Below the pieces are notes generated by a model. The model worked only from the letters and a program-made list of their open reading frames with translations, was not told the DNA's origin and did not search any database. Shown in pieces: positions 10,526 through 22,900 of a stretch of 64,000 nt of DNA (its first letter is position 1; the number at the start of each line of letters is the position of its first letter). The position numbers and the translations under genes are program-made. The DNA is from Ornithodoros turicata (lineage: Eukaryota; Arthropoda; Arachnida; Ixodida; Argasidae): NCBI RefSeq assembly GCF_037126465.1, contig NC_088209.1, positions 434,001 to 498,000 of the forward strand. Reading direction: 5' to 3'.

Positions 10526-11428
10526 TAACTGACATATTGCTGGTTAAGTAGTGACTTATGCCTAGCTAACACACCCTGTGGTAAATGGGGCAGGAAACAC
10601 AGAAACGACACAGCGCAAAGCCTCACTAATGTCCAAGACAATCCAACAAAGCTAAAAAATGTTGCTATGCATCAGAACGAATGTTACAGTGAACCCCCTT
10701 TTGCCCAGATTGGATAAGTTGAAATCTATGCTTAACTTAATTAGCTCTCTTGTTAGGTATACACTCTAGCTTGAATATTTCTGTATGCAAACCAACTTGT
10801 ACCTAGGACCCACCAGGGATCTTGAAGAGATCTGGAAATGGGGAGCTTTCATAAAACGCTCTCAGTTCGTCGTCATCTTTGAAGGAGCGAATTTCCTGCT
10901 CAGTTACAGGAACGCTTGGCTCGTCCACGTGCGCCCTTTTCATCCTGAAGGATATTTCTTCTACATTCCTTTTTGTTCCACGGTTCCACTGGGCCGAAGC
11001 ATCTGTACATTCCACCCCACAAAGTCTGCGTTCACAGGCCATATCGATTTTCCACAAGACAGCCCCCACATGGCTACAAACTCTGGCACGTCCTGCCATA
11101 CATGAACAACCTCCTGTGACGACTTCCCCACTGTTCTTGGCACATACCCATACCTTATGTGGCTGTTTATTAACAGCTTGAGATGGGGTCACAGTTCCTT
11201 TTATGAGTGTCGTGTCCGCACTGACTTTATGCGCAAATAACGTTCCCACCCAACCGCTTTGAAGTTAATTGTAAGAGTCCAGGCTCTTGTAGGCCTTGGC
11301 ACTTTGCATGTCGCACGCTCTGCTCTCCACAAGGTAAAGAACAATGTCCGGTCCACGGACACAGGGCCACAGTTTTGTGTCTTCAGTCCAGTCCAATATT
11401 TTATCTGGATGTGTGTAGAAATTCCCTC

Positions 11429-11704
11429 CTGCAGTAAAAAAAGTAGCATATGCTCAGAGAGGAGAGTGAGAGCATATGGTCAGAGAGCTGCATTTTCCTA
11501 ACGTGATTTATGCCATTTACTTTCACTCATTTATGGCTGGGAATGTGTATAGAAGGGATGGGACAACAAAGAAAAATGGGACGTTCCCCAGGTGTGCTTG
11601 AGCAACACTGTGGACGTTACTGCATGCAGCTCAGGGCATCAGGATCGTAATTAAATGGTTCACAAGCTCCGTCCAGATTCTGCAAGGCGCTTGGTATGTG
11701 GCTG
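11429..11704. other. Region beyond the SWIM exon, no gene
   Basis: This holds the pyrimidine-rich acceptor of the SWIM exon (near 11429-11434) and otherwise nothing I recognise. If the YqaJ gene has further 5' exons, or the transposon its right end, they should lie here or in the next few hundred bases. Confidence 0.3.
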
Positions 11705-11790
11705 GAGAGTCATGTCAGAGAAGCTCAATAGGTAGAGCATCGGATAGGTAATTCCGAAGGTTGCAGGATCGCACCACGTTCCTGCCTGAC
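11705..11790 (+). mobile_element. tRNA-like SINE head
   Basis: An A-box-like AGCTCAATAGGTAGAGCAT and a B-box-like GGTTGCAGGATCGCACC stand about 30 bp apart, as in a tRNA or tRNA-derived SINE. Flanking sequence does not fold back into a convincing acceptor stem, so I read it as a SINE head rather than a functional tRNA gene. Confidence 0.5.
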
Positions 11791-11841
11791 CTCCATTGCC
11801 ATTTGATGCACGTTTTCTTAGTGTTTCTTCTTTTTTTTCAG

Positions 11842-13743
11842 TGCCTAGATGCGTGTTCTGCTTCTTTGATCCTCATGATATCAGGGACGATGAGCCATTG
11901 GAAGACAATTCACCATCTTCTCCAGACATTTCACCTGGCACATTGCATGCTCACGTCGAGCGATCACATCCCTATGTGGATATTTCATTCCTGCCTTTCT
12001 TTCAAGCTGATAGCGCATTTCGATGTATCGTCAAAGCGTTTGTGCTATTGGCATCTGTTCACGATCAGGGAGTAGAGGACTTGCGACAATATTTAATGAA
12101 CCACCTCGACAATTTAATTGCTATTTTGCGAGCGCAAAGAATACCCTTTAGGTTTTGCATTTGTTCAGATGTCCTGATGATGAAAGAAAATCGAGGGGAT
12201 ATAACCGCACACATAGCTCGTTTTATGGCGCTTGCTCGCGAAGTCCACAGCGACGGAGCTATCGCAAATACTTTGATGGATGTGATTCAGGAGTCCACCG
12301 GGCGTATTGAAAATTACCAGCGCAAGGGTAGTGGGTTTGTATCCACTGACGTCCAGAAGGTTCAATTGTGTATTTCCGCTGTGAAAACTAAAAAATTCGG
12401 GTGCAATGGGGTACTTCCCACTAATTTGGCTAGTCGTAGGAATGTCCTAACGAATGTCCCTTTACCAGAGCGTAAAGACGGCGAGTGCTTTAAAGACAAC
12501 ACGCTCGCCCTCTTGCACCCGCAGGAAAGGAACCGATGGAAAAAATATGAAAATTATGCAACAGAGTACTGGTAGCCTAGTCACTTCCCCGTATCCTTCT
12601 CTGACCTTGATGAATTCGAAAGCCAAAACAAGATTTCCGTGTACGTGTACGCATACGTCGATCAAGGGGTACATGTGTCGCGACCCCCAAAACTAGAATG
12701 GGAAAAGAAAATTCACTTGTTGGAAGTAGATGAGCATTTTTTTTTTAATTAAGTCCCTCGAACGCTTGTTGACAACAAGAAGTAACCATTTCGTATGCGA
12801 ACGCTGCACACGCTCTTTCGTGAAGGAAGAGAGCATGGCGAAACATCGACGCCTTTGCACGGACGTGAACGAAATCCTGTTGGAATTTTGCAAGCCGGGA
12901 AAATTTTTTGTAGAGTTTACTAAAATACAGTACATGCAGCAGTACAACTACGTCGTTGCGGTGGACACTGAGAGCGTACTCGCACCCAGTGGTGTTGGCA
13001 TGCAACGTCACGTTACCTCTAGCCTTTGTGCCGTGCTCGTGCGTACCCATGACTCAAAGGTGATGCGCATTAGAACACACCATGGGGAAGATGCGGCAAA
13101 GCAGTGTGTGAAGGCGCTCATGGAAATGCGTGATGAAATGATTGCCTTGAACGCCTGCCCCGCTGCAATGGTGCTGAGCGATGAACAACAAGCCAAGCAC
13201 AGAGCTGCCACCCACTGTGCATACTGTAAACGGGAATTCGCGAAAGACGTACCTCGTGTCCGGCATCATGGTCATTCGAAGCATTGTACTGCGGGTGAGA
13301 CAAATTATATCGCGACACTGTGCAACCCCTGTAACGTCACGTGCACTACCAGAGAAAAATTGCCGATCATGGTCCACAATTTGTCTTATGATCTGGTTGG
13401 ACTGTTACAGGAATTTTACGTCCTCGGGTGGAAGCGACCTCCCTTCATTGTGGCCAGCTCTATGGAAAAAATTCGTTCGTTCGAAATTGGTACCTTCCTC
13501 TCCAGAGATACCATGCAGTACCTAAATTCGTCACTTGGGGAGCTTGTGGAAACCGTCAAATCCATGGGGGGTGCAGGGGCATTCCAATGCTTGAAGCAGG
13601 TATTTGGAGATGACTACAAAATTTTGCTTCGTAAAGGTGTGTTCCCTTACAGTTACCTTAGTTCTTTTGCAGTGTACGACGAGTTGAGTCTCCCAGAAAA
13701 ATCCGCGTTTTCAAATGATCTAACTGTGGACGATGCCCAGTAA
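11842..13743 (+). pseudogene. Polinton-type DNA polymerase B relic, truncated
   Basis: Three pieces in order resemble the N-terminal part of a protein-primed family B DNA polymerase of Polinton/Maverick elements; bidnavirus polymerases are a related alternative. The first piece (to a TAG at 12573-12575) has a GSGF...LPTNLASRR...CFKDNTLALLHP pattern typical of the polymerase leader. The frame then continues past that TAG until a shift at a T-run near 12737-12746. The last piece (to a stop at 13741-13743) has a C2H2-like finger (CERCTRSF...H...C), an Exo I-like VVAVDTES, a Cys/His cluster and an Exo II-like MVHNLSYDL. The polymerase palm domain is absent. A run TTTTTTTTCAG ends at 11841 and may be an old acceptor. 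No integrase, ATPase, protease or capsid gene of a Polinton is visible nearby. This is a dead fossil; no repair was attempted. Confidence 0.75.
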
Positions 13744-14280
13744 ACCAACAATGACCTGTGCACGTCCCCAGAACGGTCAACTCCGGACAATAGAAACGTC
13801 CTTCGGACATCCCTTATCATCTCTGGGACGTCTGTGGGACTACCGGTAAAGTGCCAAAGTCACATCCCAGGATCTCCTCAAAACGTCCTTATAACGTTCC
13901 GAACTACATTTCACGGACCTGAAATGGATCTTTGTCCCGTACTGTGTTTTCTTTCATGGCGTGCCCCGAATGCTGATAAAATGACAGAGATACAGGCATC
14001 TGGTGGACAGACTTGCTGAAATGTTAAACAAGCCTGAGCAATGGGTAAACACTGGAGACTATACAAGACAGCTGTCCTGTGGAGTCTTCAGTGTTCACCA
14101 ACTGCTCAGGCATGTTTATTATAGATTGTCCACTAGCTTGCCTGAACGTCAGTTCATCGGTTTGTTCTACTCAACTCAGTTTGCACATCAGTGCCTATCT
14201 GTAGCACAAGCAAGGAAAATAACATAACAAGACTCCAATAGTTATTTATTTTATGCTGCGCAATACGAAAACACTTTCAC
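13744..14280. other. Non-coding, ACGTCC-rich repeat remnant
   Basis: Positions about 13755-13920 are dense in degenerate GGACGTCC/ACGTCC units. A similar GGACATCC-rich patch lies at about 32370-32540. The remainder shows nothing recognisable. Confidence 0.4.
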
Positions 14281-14625
14281 TCTTGATATTGTACTTAAAA
14301 ATGTTTCACTTTGACTTGACTTAGTCACACACCGTTGCCTGGTTCTCTTGATTTAATGTTTGGGACACATCTTCAGCTCTCGATCCTTTTGATGCAGATT
14401 ATTTGGCGTCTCTTGATACTGCACTTAAAAATGTTTCAGTCTTGGCTTGACTTAGTCGCACTGTCACGCACATTTATCTGGTTGATATTGGAACACATCT
14501 TCGGCACCTCTTGATATTGCACTTAAAAATGTTTCTCTCTTGACTTAACTTAGTCGCACTGTCGCACACAGTTCCCTGGTTCTCGATTTAATGGCGAGAT
14601 GCATCTTCGGTTCTTGATTCCTTTG
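14281..14625. repeat. Tandem repeat, about three units of 100-130 bp
   Basis: The phrase CTCTTGATATTGCACTTAA (with small changes) recurs near 14281, 14411 and 14509. Each time it is followed by AAATGTTTC, a TTGACTT-AGTCGCAC segment and ACACATCTTC. The units differ by substitutions and length, so this is an old satellite-like array. Confidence 0.75.
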
Positions 14626-15721
14626 ATGCACGTTCTTTGCCGTGGCGTAGCCGCCTTTTTATCGCAATGTCCACTTCAAACATAATAGTGTCACGAGGTT
14701 TTCTGTTTCGCTTAATGGCATATTGGGTCAGATGCAAGATGAGACCACAGATAAAGCTCGTTGCACAGTCATTGCACAGATCGTGCTCGTTGCCCGCAAC
14801 GTCGCGCTCCTCAGCGCCCAGGAAACATACGCTTTTAGTATGTCACACCAACCTGCCCAAGTTTTAACCTGATTTCATATGAAACATACACACAGGCTAC
14901 TTCAAAATCTTCCTCTTGTGCGATGGCCATAATCTACACAAAGAACACGTTGAGTACTGGCTACGTTTCGGGCCTCACAGAACAGCACTGCATATGTGAG
15001 GCCGAGCCATGGGGTTCACCATACTGAAATGCCAACAGCTATAATACCCTCTGCTAGAACTAGCCAGATGCGCATGCTCACCTATCCAAGTCACAACTGA
15101 CTATTGGCTTTGTTAACTGAAAAAACTTAAGCACTGGCAATGTGGCGTTCATTATGACAGCCGCATACCTGGAAAGAAAGGACTCGACTTGCCATAAAAT
15201 TCGGCGGTGCAGTGAGAGTGGCGCAAGTGATCTTTCTCCGCATCTGTAAAACATGGCAACTTTCAGATCATTTCTCATAACACTCCTGTGTATGCTAGTT
15301 AATCGGGCATAAATGATGTCTGGAGTCAATGATAGAAAAAGCGCAAGCCGACTGTACTACGACACCTGCACCCGTGTATTGTTATCACCGAAAAGAAGAA
15401 ATTCACACCAGTGGCAATGCTGCTTTACGTGAAGATAATTTGGTCTTACCAACAGTCGGCAGCCCTGTTCATCTCGAAGCTGTAAGACAGGACAGAAACG
15501 ACGAGTGATAAGAGCTTACTGCTTTTTCACTCCTCCGTCCTTGTCCTCTGTTGCTGCTTTGAGATGAGCCGTCAGCACCAACTATACCCACATTGCTACT
15601 TTAGTACCTGCAATCCTGTTTCGTGCAAAAAGTACAGTTTATAACATTTATGTCAGCCTGATAGCCAGTAAGAAGTGCTGCTGTTCCTACCTGATTCTGA
15701 AGGACACCTCCTGGCAGATGA
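14626..15721. other. Non-coding stretch before the large transposon
   Basis: No domain, repeat or RNA gene recognised. All open frames here are short and without recognisable motifs. Confidence 0.35.
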
Positions 15722-15729
15722 GGCTGGAT

Positions 15730-15880
15730 GGGATCACTCTGGTTTACACTTCGCAAAATAAACTTCGAGAATAAACTCCTCGAAATAAATCACGAAAAAA
15801 TCCACGATGTAAAGATAAAGCCGTAAAAATCAACTTTTGCGATACAAACGCTTCAGATTCAAACTTTCAAAATAAATCGT
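15730..15880 (+). repeat. Outer terminal inverted repeat, left copy
   Basis: AT-rich terminus carrying repeated AATAAA/AAATCCACG phrases and ending near ATTCAAACTTTCAAAATAA. It matches the right-copy outer end (about 63880-64000) closely and, more loosely, the inner ends at 29640-29777 and 33644-33785. Confidence 0.75.
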
Positions 15881-17310
15881 CTCTGATTGGTCGACAGGCA
15901 CGGCAGCCTCAGAGCAGTGGAGGCTTTTGGCTCCCGCGTCTCAAAATAGTTCCTCGCAGGGTGAGGCTTTTTGCGGTGGGCTGGGAACGAGAGTACCGAG
16001 TCTGGACGAATCGTTTACTGCATTCTCCGCCGGCTATCAGGATTCTGTTGACACTGCAGTTAATGATTTGTTCTGCTGCTCGCCTGTCAAATTTGAGTAT
16101 GTCGAACTCTGAATTCGTGTGGTGTCACCAAATGAGTTCCCGGTGTTGGTCCCAGCTATGGTGGACACCTGCTATTTTATGAACATTGTCGCGAACATCG
16201 CCATTCTCCTGCAGCTGCCTTGGTTGTGAAGTCGTAGCGTTGAAAAGTGACGATCGACGAAAAAGCCTGATTCCGATACCGTGTGGATGTGTTTGTGTGT
16301 GTTCCAGCCTCGGAACCGTAGAATCGTGAAATCGGAACCTGCCTGTGGTTTTCCTTGTGAGTCTACGTTCTGATTAACGCAGGGAACAGGTACTGGACAG
16401 GCTCTCGAAATGCGTTTCTGCAAATAAGCTGCATATGAATGTGAAGAAATTGTTTGTTTGTTTGCAAGAAAAAACTATTTTCTCTCGGATGAATAACTTG
16501 AGTCAGCAGAGGTCCTAATTTTTTGTAACCAGCATACGGTAATCTCAAAGTGTAACGAAATAAGATTCTAATTTCAGGAACATCCACATTGATTCGCGCA
16601 CCTTCCTAGACAACGATTTGCCATGCAAAAGCTGCATCTAGACATAATACTTCAAGCACTTTGTTTTCACTAAATTCTAAAATCTAAATTCTAAAATAAG
16701 GTCTAAAATTTACGGTACCAGCTACTTTATTGTATGGTACCCTTGCACCTATTTTTACAGCTTATAAATATTGTGCTGAAATATGAAATCGATGTAAAAC
16801 TTGCATCCTGCGGGACATTACATTAAATGTGCTGCTTGCAGTTCTGCAGCGTTGTTTCTTCCTCACGTTCAAGTGAAAAGGCAAAAAGAACGCTCCGAGA
16901 CTTACTCTCACACAACCATTATTTCGGGGCCATGTCCTCACACTAAATGGTCACGAGCATACTTTTGAAAACTATAGCGGCACATAGGGAAACCGACATT
17001 GCATTTGCACCGACCTTCTATTTCCAATAATTAAACGAGACCTAATTAGTACATCCACTTTGGATGTAGGACATGTTGTCAACTCATAACTGCAAAAATA
17101 TGATTTCTCTAAGAATAAAAAAATCAGTCCATGGACACGCTATATGCACCGCACCTACTCGAAATTAACCAGTGCTTGCTGAAAATATACTGGTATTTGT
17201 GTCTTATGTGATGTATGACCCACATTTTCTTTTTGACCAGCTATGCTAGTGTGAGAGCTCCTATGCCAGATTAGCTAATTCCTCCTCTTTGTCCTCCATG
17301 TGGTCACATA

Positions 17311-17461
17311 CAGGGTGTCCCAGAAAACGTGTCATTGAATTATAATAAAAAAAACTACGTCACCTAAAATCATGTGGTCAACAGCATTTGTTCTTATTAG
17401 GTTTTTGCCACCACCTAATGTGAATGTCATGTACTCCAAGTTTAATTATGTAAATATTTGC
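17311..17461. mobile_element. Single arm of the mariner-like hairpin MITE
   Basis: Begins CAGGGTGTCCCAGAAAAC after a TA and matches the first about 150 bp of the complete element at 37646-38523, then stops. The rest was deleted. At the same place the right copy has different sequence (the P-like THAP element and its flank). Confidence 0.75.
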
Positions 17462-19489
17462 ATCACTTTGCCTCTTTGGCTTTGGCAAGCGTGGCTTTGC
17501 CTCCACAAGCATAACTTTGACATAATTGCTTTGTGCCGTGATATAGGGTACTATGACTGTGTTCGCAGTACCATTTAAAACGTTGGCGCCTATAGGGCTA
17601 GACTGTAGCCCCCTATTGTGTGCAGATATTCTGATGCCTGCAGAGCTGTAAGCTGTTCTTCCGGGTGAAAGAAAGCTTGAAGACTGCATACGTTGTAACT
17701 CACTGCCAAACAGATACGGTTGGAGAAGAAATTACTGGACATAATGCACAGTGAGGCATGCTCCACCCAGGCCACAAGGAGGTACAATTAATTTGAGCCA
17801 TCTGTTAATGCAGCAAAGACACCTATTTCCACTGAAAGAAAGAGTGTGGGCTTTTTTTCTGTTGTGGTTGAAGGGCACACGAGATCATAATAAATTGTTT
17901 CCAAAAGCTGTTACGTCGCATTTTGACATGATCTGAGCCAATATGGTCAACTGATGCTATAAGATCTACAGAAAACACATGCCAGCAGATTCTGCACATG
18001 CTATGGGAGAGGGTATGCCCTTGAAATGATGAGATTTGTTCACTTTCCAGATGACTTCAGGTATGTGAAAACAATCATAAATGTTGACAAAGCTGTTATG
18101 AAGCAGCGACTGCAATTAATCTGTAGAACTGGGCAGAACGGTTGAATGCAGAATTTGTTCAAAGTGTGCTATAGCATCATACAGATGGGATACAAATGAG
18201 CTGACGAAACATTTTTCTTGCGTAAGAGCAAGTACTCCTGTAGGTTCTCAAAATCTTTTTTTTTTTGCTTCCTAGATGGCCTCAACTGACGAACAAGTTG
18301 CAGCACATTATGGTGACAATTTTTTTAAAGAAAAATAAACCTCTAGATTTTTAATATGTTGCAGGAGAGGACTAGTTATACAAATAAGGGAAGATTTCTT
18401 TTAGACGACCTATATGTGAATATACTATCTGAAAAAAAAAGTAATTTTTTTGCAAGTGCTTGATATTCTGAAACACATGGTTAAACAATGGATATAGATC
18501 AGCTTGATATTTTTATGTGAAGCTAATCACAAGCAATCAGGTACAAGCATAAATAATCTGGGGCTCCTTCAAGAATATTAATTTGTCAGAAATTTATTGT
18601 AAACTTGACTCCAAATGTGCTCCTTTCTCGAGTTCTCACTACGTCACCAGATTTATACTCGTTCTACATGCCCTTTGGGATGGCAGACCCATGCTTCCCC
18701 TCTAACACCAGGCAAGGAAAGCGCACAAATGATGTATATGTAGATGTCAGAAGCTCGTAATGGACAACTTCATATTTTGGCACAGTTTAATGCGCCCCCA
18801 TTGTTCAAGAAAACAAAATGATGAGTTGCATTCGATATATGCATCGTCTAAAAAATGCACACAATTTTTTCCAGTGATATTTAAGAGAGGCAAGCTACAT
18901 CTCTGGCTGGTTTTGTCTGGAACAGCCCAGATTGACAGTTATACAAGCTGATGTATGTCAGCATTGAAAATATAAAAGAAAAAAGGCAATTTAAAATGCC
19001 TCACTCAATTCACTACTTTTCATAGCTTACACCTTGACAGGTGTTTTTTTATCCTAAAATGGTTTCATTGCCAAAATCCACGAGAATGACCGTCATCACA
19101 CTAACAAGTTTCAACTGTATACCAAGTAATAATAAACATGTGCTTACTTTTTCTGCAATCGAGATGTGAATTACGTCGTTGAGTTGCGGGCTTCAGTGAA
19201 AAATCACTGCTTGTGATGTCAGTTCTGAGTGAGTATGGCACTGCTAGTGACGCAACATGTGATTCCAGTGTCTTTCAATCCACCCCGTGTTATTTCGTGA
19301 GCAATTAGCATCAGAATCAATGAGCTTGCATGATGCACTTATGAAGGGTAATTTCATGTGTGACGATAAACATACTGCAGTGCTAGTTTACAATGTAGTT
19401 TGTGGCTGTGGAGCACACTCATATTCAGTATGCAATGTGAACTAGAGGAGCATTTTCTGCCATAAGCATTAGATGAGCAAAGACCCCCA

Positions 19490-20205
19490 AAAATGTAAGC
19501 ACTGTTTATATGCATTTGACAACCTGCACTTTTATTACTGAGAGGCCCTCTTCGTAGCTAGAGGGAAAGGGCGCTGGCAATGTGGCGCATGTTCATAAGT
19601 TGTAGAACCAGAGACACAGAATAGGATTGACAGCATATCATGATCTCAATCATGTCATTGTGTCCGTGTTACTGTCTCCTGTTCTGCATTTGTTAATCTT
19701 TTTGTGTAGTTGCTGGATTTTAGCCCAACAGCAGGGGTCAGCAATTAGAGCACATCTAGAACATGCAAGGCATACATTTCCTAATTCTCCGCATTCCTCG
19801 TTCAAGTAACGTTGAAGAAGTAACCATGTGAAGAAACAATATAACAGTGAAGCTGGCTTCAGTACACTACAACATGTCACATGTAACAATATACAGTATG
19901 CCTCAGTGTTTCCCAAACCGTGTGTCAGGACCCCCATTGAGGCCACGATAGCCCAAACGGGGCCCAAGAGAAAGCAGATGAAGTGAGCGCAATATGCCAC
20001 AAAACCAAGGAAACTATCTCTCTACGACTGCATTATATTGAAGTTGTTTTACAAAAATGCAAGTTCAGTTCAGCGCACAATCAGTCGGGAAACAACCTAA
20101 CTCGTAGCAATGCTTTGAATCAAGTGTGTCGCAGTATTCCTCACTGTATCATGACGAGACCGTGGACCTACATCAGACGCTACTTGCAAACACTAGTATA
20201 ACATT
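19490..20205 (+). repeat. Internal module, copy 1 (outer left)
   Basis: One of four copies of a module of at least 0.7 kb. It begins near ATGTAAGCACTGTTTAT and runs through GTGACA-rich DNA to TTCAGCGCACAA and TAGTATAACATTCATATT. Its partners are 25310-26360 (inverted), 46108-47320 (direct) and 57756-58430 (inverted). In this copy the LINE-1 tail begins where the module breaks off. Confidence 0.7.
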
Positions 20206-21645
20206 CATATTTCTTTATTTCTTTATTTCGAGAACCCCAAGGGTCTGGAGGACATTACGTGGGGGGTGTGAACTGGAGCGTAAGATACATTTACAGCAAC
20301 ATGATAGAAACAAACAAGCAAGCAGAAAAGAACAACACGATTAGCAGTAAGTAAACAGGAAAATAAAGAAACGACGACAGTACAAACTTATATGAAAACA
20401 AGTATGAAAGCGTCAAACAGGGAGTTCGTTCACATAAGTACAGATAATTAACAAACATGATAAGGGGGAGGTGAAAATTTTCATAGCAACTGACATACAA
20501 GCGTGGTGGTCTTGTGGGTGGAGTGAACGGGAGAGGGTGTTACAAAATACTGTATGCTCGATAATAGTTGTGAAAGGTGATGGGAGGTTGTTCCATTCGA
20601 TGGCAGTTGAACAAAAGAATGATCTGGATAATGCATTGGTGTTACAATGAAAGCGTGTGACCTTATTAGCGTGGTCGATACGAGGAAAAATGACACTCGG
20701 GCAGGTGATGGGTAATTGGTGCGGTAGCAAGATGAAAAAGAACCTATGGAAGAGGGCTAACTTGGCAAGACGGCGACAATGTTCGAGTGAGTCGAGATTA
20801 AGATTTGATTTTAATGCGGTTACAGAGGTATCGAATTAGTAGTCGTTGGAAATTAAACGGGCAGCCCGATTCTGGATGGCTTCTATGGCGTCGCAGAGAT
20901 ACTTTGGGGGAGAGTCCCAAATAGGTGATGCATATTCCAGCTTGCTTCGTAGAAGAGCCATGAAGGTTAGGAGCTTAAGATGGAGGCCGCCAACTTGAGG
21001 GTGCGTCTAACGAAGCCTAGGGAGCGAGAAGCGTTAGTTATTATGTGGTTGATGTGCTTGTTCCAAGTTAGGTTGGAGGAAAGGTGGATTCCAAGATATT
21101 TGTAAGAATCTGGTCGGGCAAATGTGATATCACTTAGAATGTAGGGGAAGGGAGGAAGACAGGAGACCCGTCTTCGAGAAAACGACAAAATGCGACACTT
21201 TGCAATGTTCGGAGGCATTTGCCACTCATTGCACCAACGCCGGATTAGTGAAAGGTCGCTATGTAAGGTTAGTTGGTCAGAAGGAGAGAGGATTTGCCTC
21301 TACACTACACAGTCATCAGCAAAGAGACGAATCGTGGAAGATATGCCTGAAGGAAGGTCATTTATATAGATAAGGAAAAGGAGAGGGCCGAGGCCTGAAC
21401 CCTGAGGGACACCAGAAAGCGCAGGTACATCTGGGGATAGGTGGTTGTTGCAAGGTAACAAATAACGTACGATTAGTCAGAAATGGAGCTATCCAACGGA
21501 CGACATACAGGTCGAGGTTAAGCAAATAGGGTTTGTATAGAAGCTTAGAGTGCGGCACCATATCGAAGACCTTGCGAAAGTCTAAGAAAGCGGTCTGATG
21601 ATTATTGTCCGCGTGGAGAAAGATGTCGTGAACAAAACTGGCTAC

Positions 21646-21803
21646 GGCATGGTAGAAAGCGCACAGAAACACGGACAAAAGAAGACGACACCACCTGCGC
21701 TTCGTCTTCTTTCGTCTTCTTCGCCGTCTTCTTTTGTCCGTGTTTCTGTGTGCTTTCTACCATGCCGTATCCTTACCAACTAGCCCAACGTTGTTTGTTA
21801 TTG
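21646..21803 (+). mobile_element. SINE-like hairpin insertion with 13-bp TSD
   Basis: 158 bp inserted into left LINE-1, flanked by the direct repeat CAAAACTGGCTAC (21633-21645 and 21804-21816). The right copy retains the empty site. Internally, GGTAGAAAGC-CACAGAAACA near the left is inverted about 90 bp later, so the RNA would fold as a hairpin. The long, perfect target duplication points to LINE-mediated retroposition. Orientation is uncertain. Confidence 0.75.
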
Positions 21804-22756
21804 CAAAACTGGCTACTTGAGTTTCACATGAAAAGAGGTTTCGAAACCCGTGCAGCAAGGGATAGAAGAAGCATTTTTCTTCAAGGTACTTAACTACGTT
21901 GGAGTATGCGTTCGAGAATTTTACATACTATAGAAGTGAGTGAAATGGGGCGGTAGTTATTAACGATGTGGCAGCTGCCTGATTTGTGAATAGGGACACT
22001 CTTCGCCATCTTCCAGTCCTGCGGTATGGCAGAATCTTGGAGTGACTGAGTAAATATGCAACATAGAATCTTGCTGGAAATAGATCTCGTGTTGTATAGA
22101 ACCTTCGGGTTAAGAGAGTCTTGACCAGAACTTGACGACAGCTTAAGTGACTCAATGATTTTACAAATGCCGTGAGTGCTGATATGAATGGGGACCATAG
22201 GTGAGGAGGCGATTACTGATAATGGAGTTTGGGTGTACCCGTTATCGGTGTTGAAAATGGATGAAAAGAAGGAAGCGAAAGCGTTGGCAAAGTCGTTGGC
22301 GGCGGGTGTCAGACTGATAAGGTGGGATTTTGGTGGAGATAAACTTTTCCAAAATTGTTTTGGTTTATTCGTCAAGAGAGACGGGAGGTCGATGGTAAAG
22401 AACTTATGTTTCACTTCCTTGATCGAGCGCCTGTATTCCCGTTCATAATAGTGAAATTTAGCCCATGATACGTTGTCGCCAAGACGCTTTGCTTTCCTGA
22501 ATAAGCGCTTTTTCTTGGTTAGCAAGATTTTAAGACTTTTCGTGAACCAAGCATTGTGATCATAAGATTTCACTCTTATCTTTGGAACATTGTACTCGGT
22601 AAGGTAGTTTATGTTGTCACGAAAGAGGGACCAGTTATCCTCAATGGAGTGAGGCAAGGTGCCATGAAAGGAATTTTCATACAGAGCTTCAAGACCCTCG
22701 TTGATGGCTTGGAAGTTAGCTCGAGCATAGTCGTGTATGGTTTTATCGTTGAATTT

Positions 22757-22900
22757 ATTGTAAGACGGACCTGCGTCCATCGCCATCGTCGTGTTCTTCT
22801 TCTTCTTCCCACGCTCTCCCTGGATGATGCGCCTGCTCCATTCGCTCCGTGCAGAATAAATAGTTTCTTACACAGAAACACAAACCGTTCTCCTGCTCAC
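22757..22900. mobile_element. Small left-copy insertion in LINE-1
   Basis: About 140 bp absent from the right-copy LINE-1. It contains GTAAGACGGACCTGCG near one end and AATAAATAGTTTCTTAC near the middle, resembling the 3' end of a transcript. No clear target duplication was found, so class is open. Confidence 0.45.

Larger units (their letters stand above)
1681..11428. mobile_element. ISL2EU-type DNA transposon (minimal extent)
   Basis: Two convergent genes occur together: a plus-strand THAP plus DDE transposase (ending 3770) and a minus-strand SWIM plus YqaJ gene (ending 4945). From family knowledge, this pairing is characteristic of ISL2EU elements, a Harbinger-related group. The limits given are the outermost coding positions I can support; I could not locate the terminal inverted repeats by eye. 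A hAT-like MITE (4009-4353), a complete Gypsy (5059-9319) and a SINE (about 10310-10525) are nested inside. The transposase side looks intact while the nuclease side is broken by the Gypsy and by one nonsense codon, so the copy is probably no longer fully autonomous. Confidence 0.75.
4945..11428 (-). pseudogene. SWIM zinc finger plus YqaJ exonuclease gene, disrupted
   Basis: The second gene of the ISL2EU element. An exon from 11428 (acceptor CTGCAG just before it) to about 10814 carries a SWIM finger, seen as CSCMAGRARVCSHV. An in-frame TAA at 11267-11265 interrupts it upstream of the finger. A second exon starts near 10033 after an acceptor TAATGCAG and encodes a YqaJ-family nuclease. Its motifs are LRLTASN, the GAKYEAVA segment, SPDGII with the metal-binding Asp, LEIKCP with the Glu and Lys, and YYQQVQYQM. 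At 9324 the frame is cut by the Gypsy element; the natural C-terminus resumes at 5058 and ends with a stop at 4945. The five-base target duplication lets the original frame be followed across the insertion. The SWIM-to-YqaJ exon join is not phase-compatible as I read it, so a further small exon may exist. YqaJ proteins are phage-type DNA exonucleases/recombinases; their role in these transposons is not established. Confidence 0.8.

Noticed and set aside
11705..11790. Functional tRNA gene
   Set aside because: A and B boxes are present, but I cannot form a proper acceptor stem; a SINE head explains it better.
16000..16182. Short frames shared by both outer ends of the large transposon as a possible protein
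   Set aside because: Both frames are short, an indel shifts one of them, and there is no recognisable motif.
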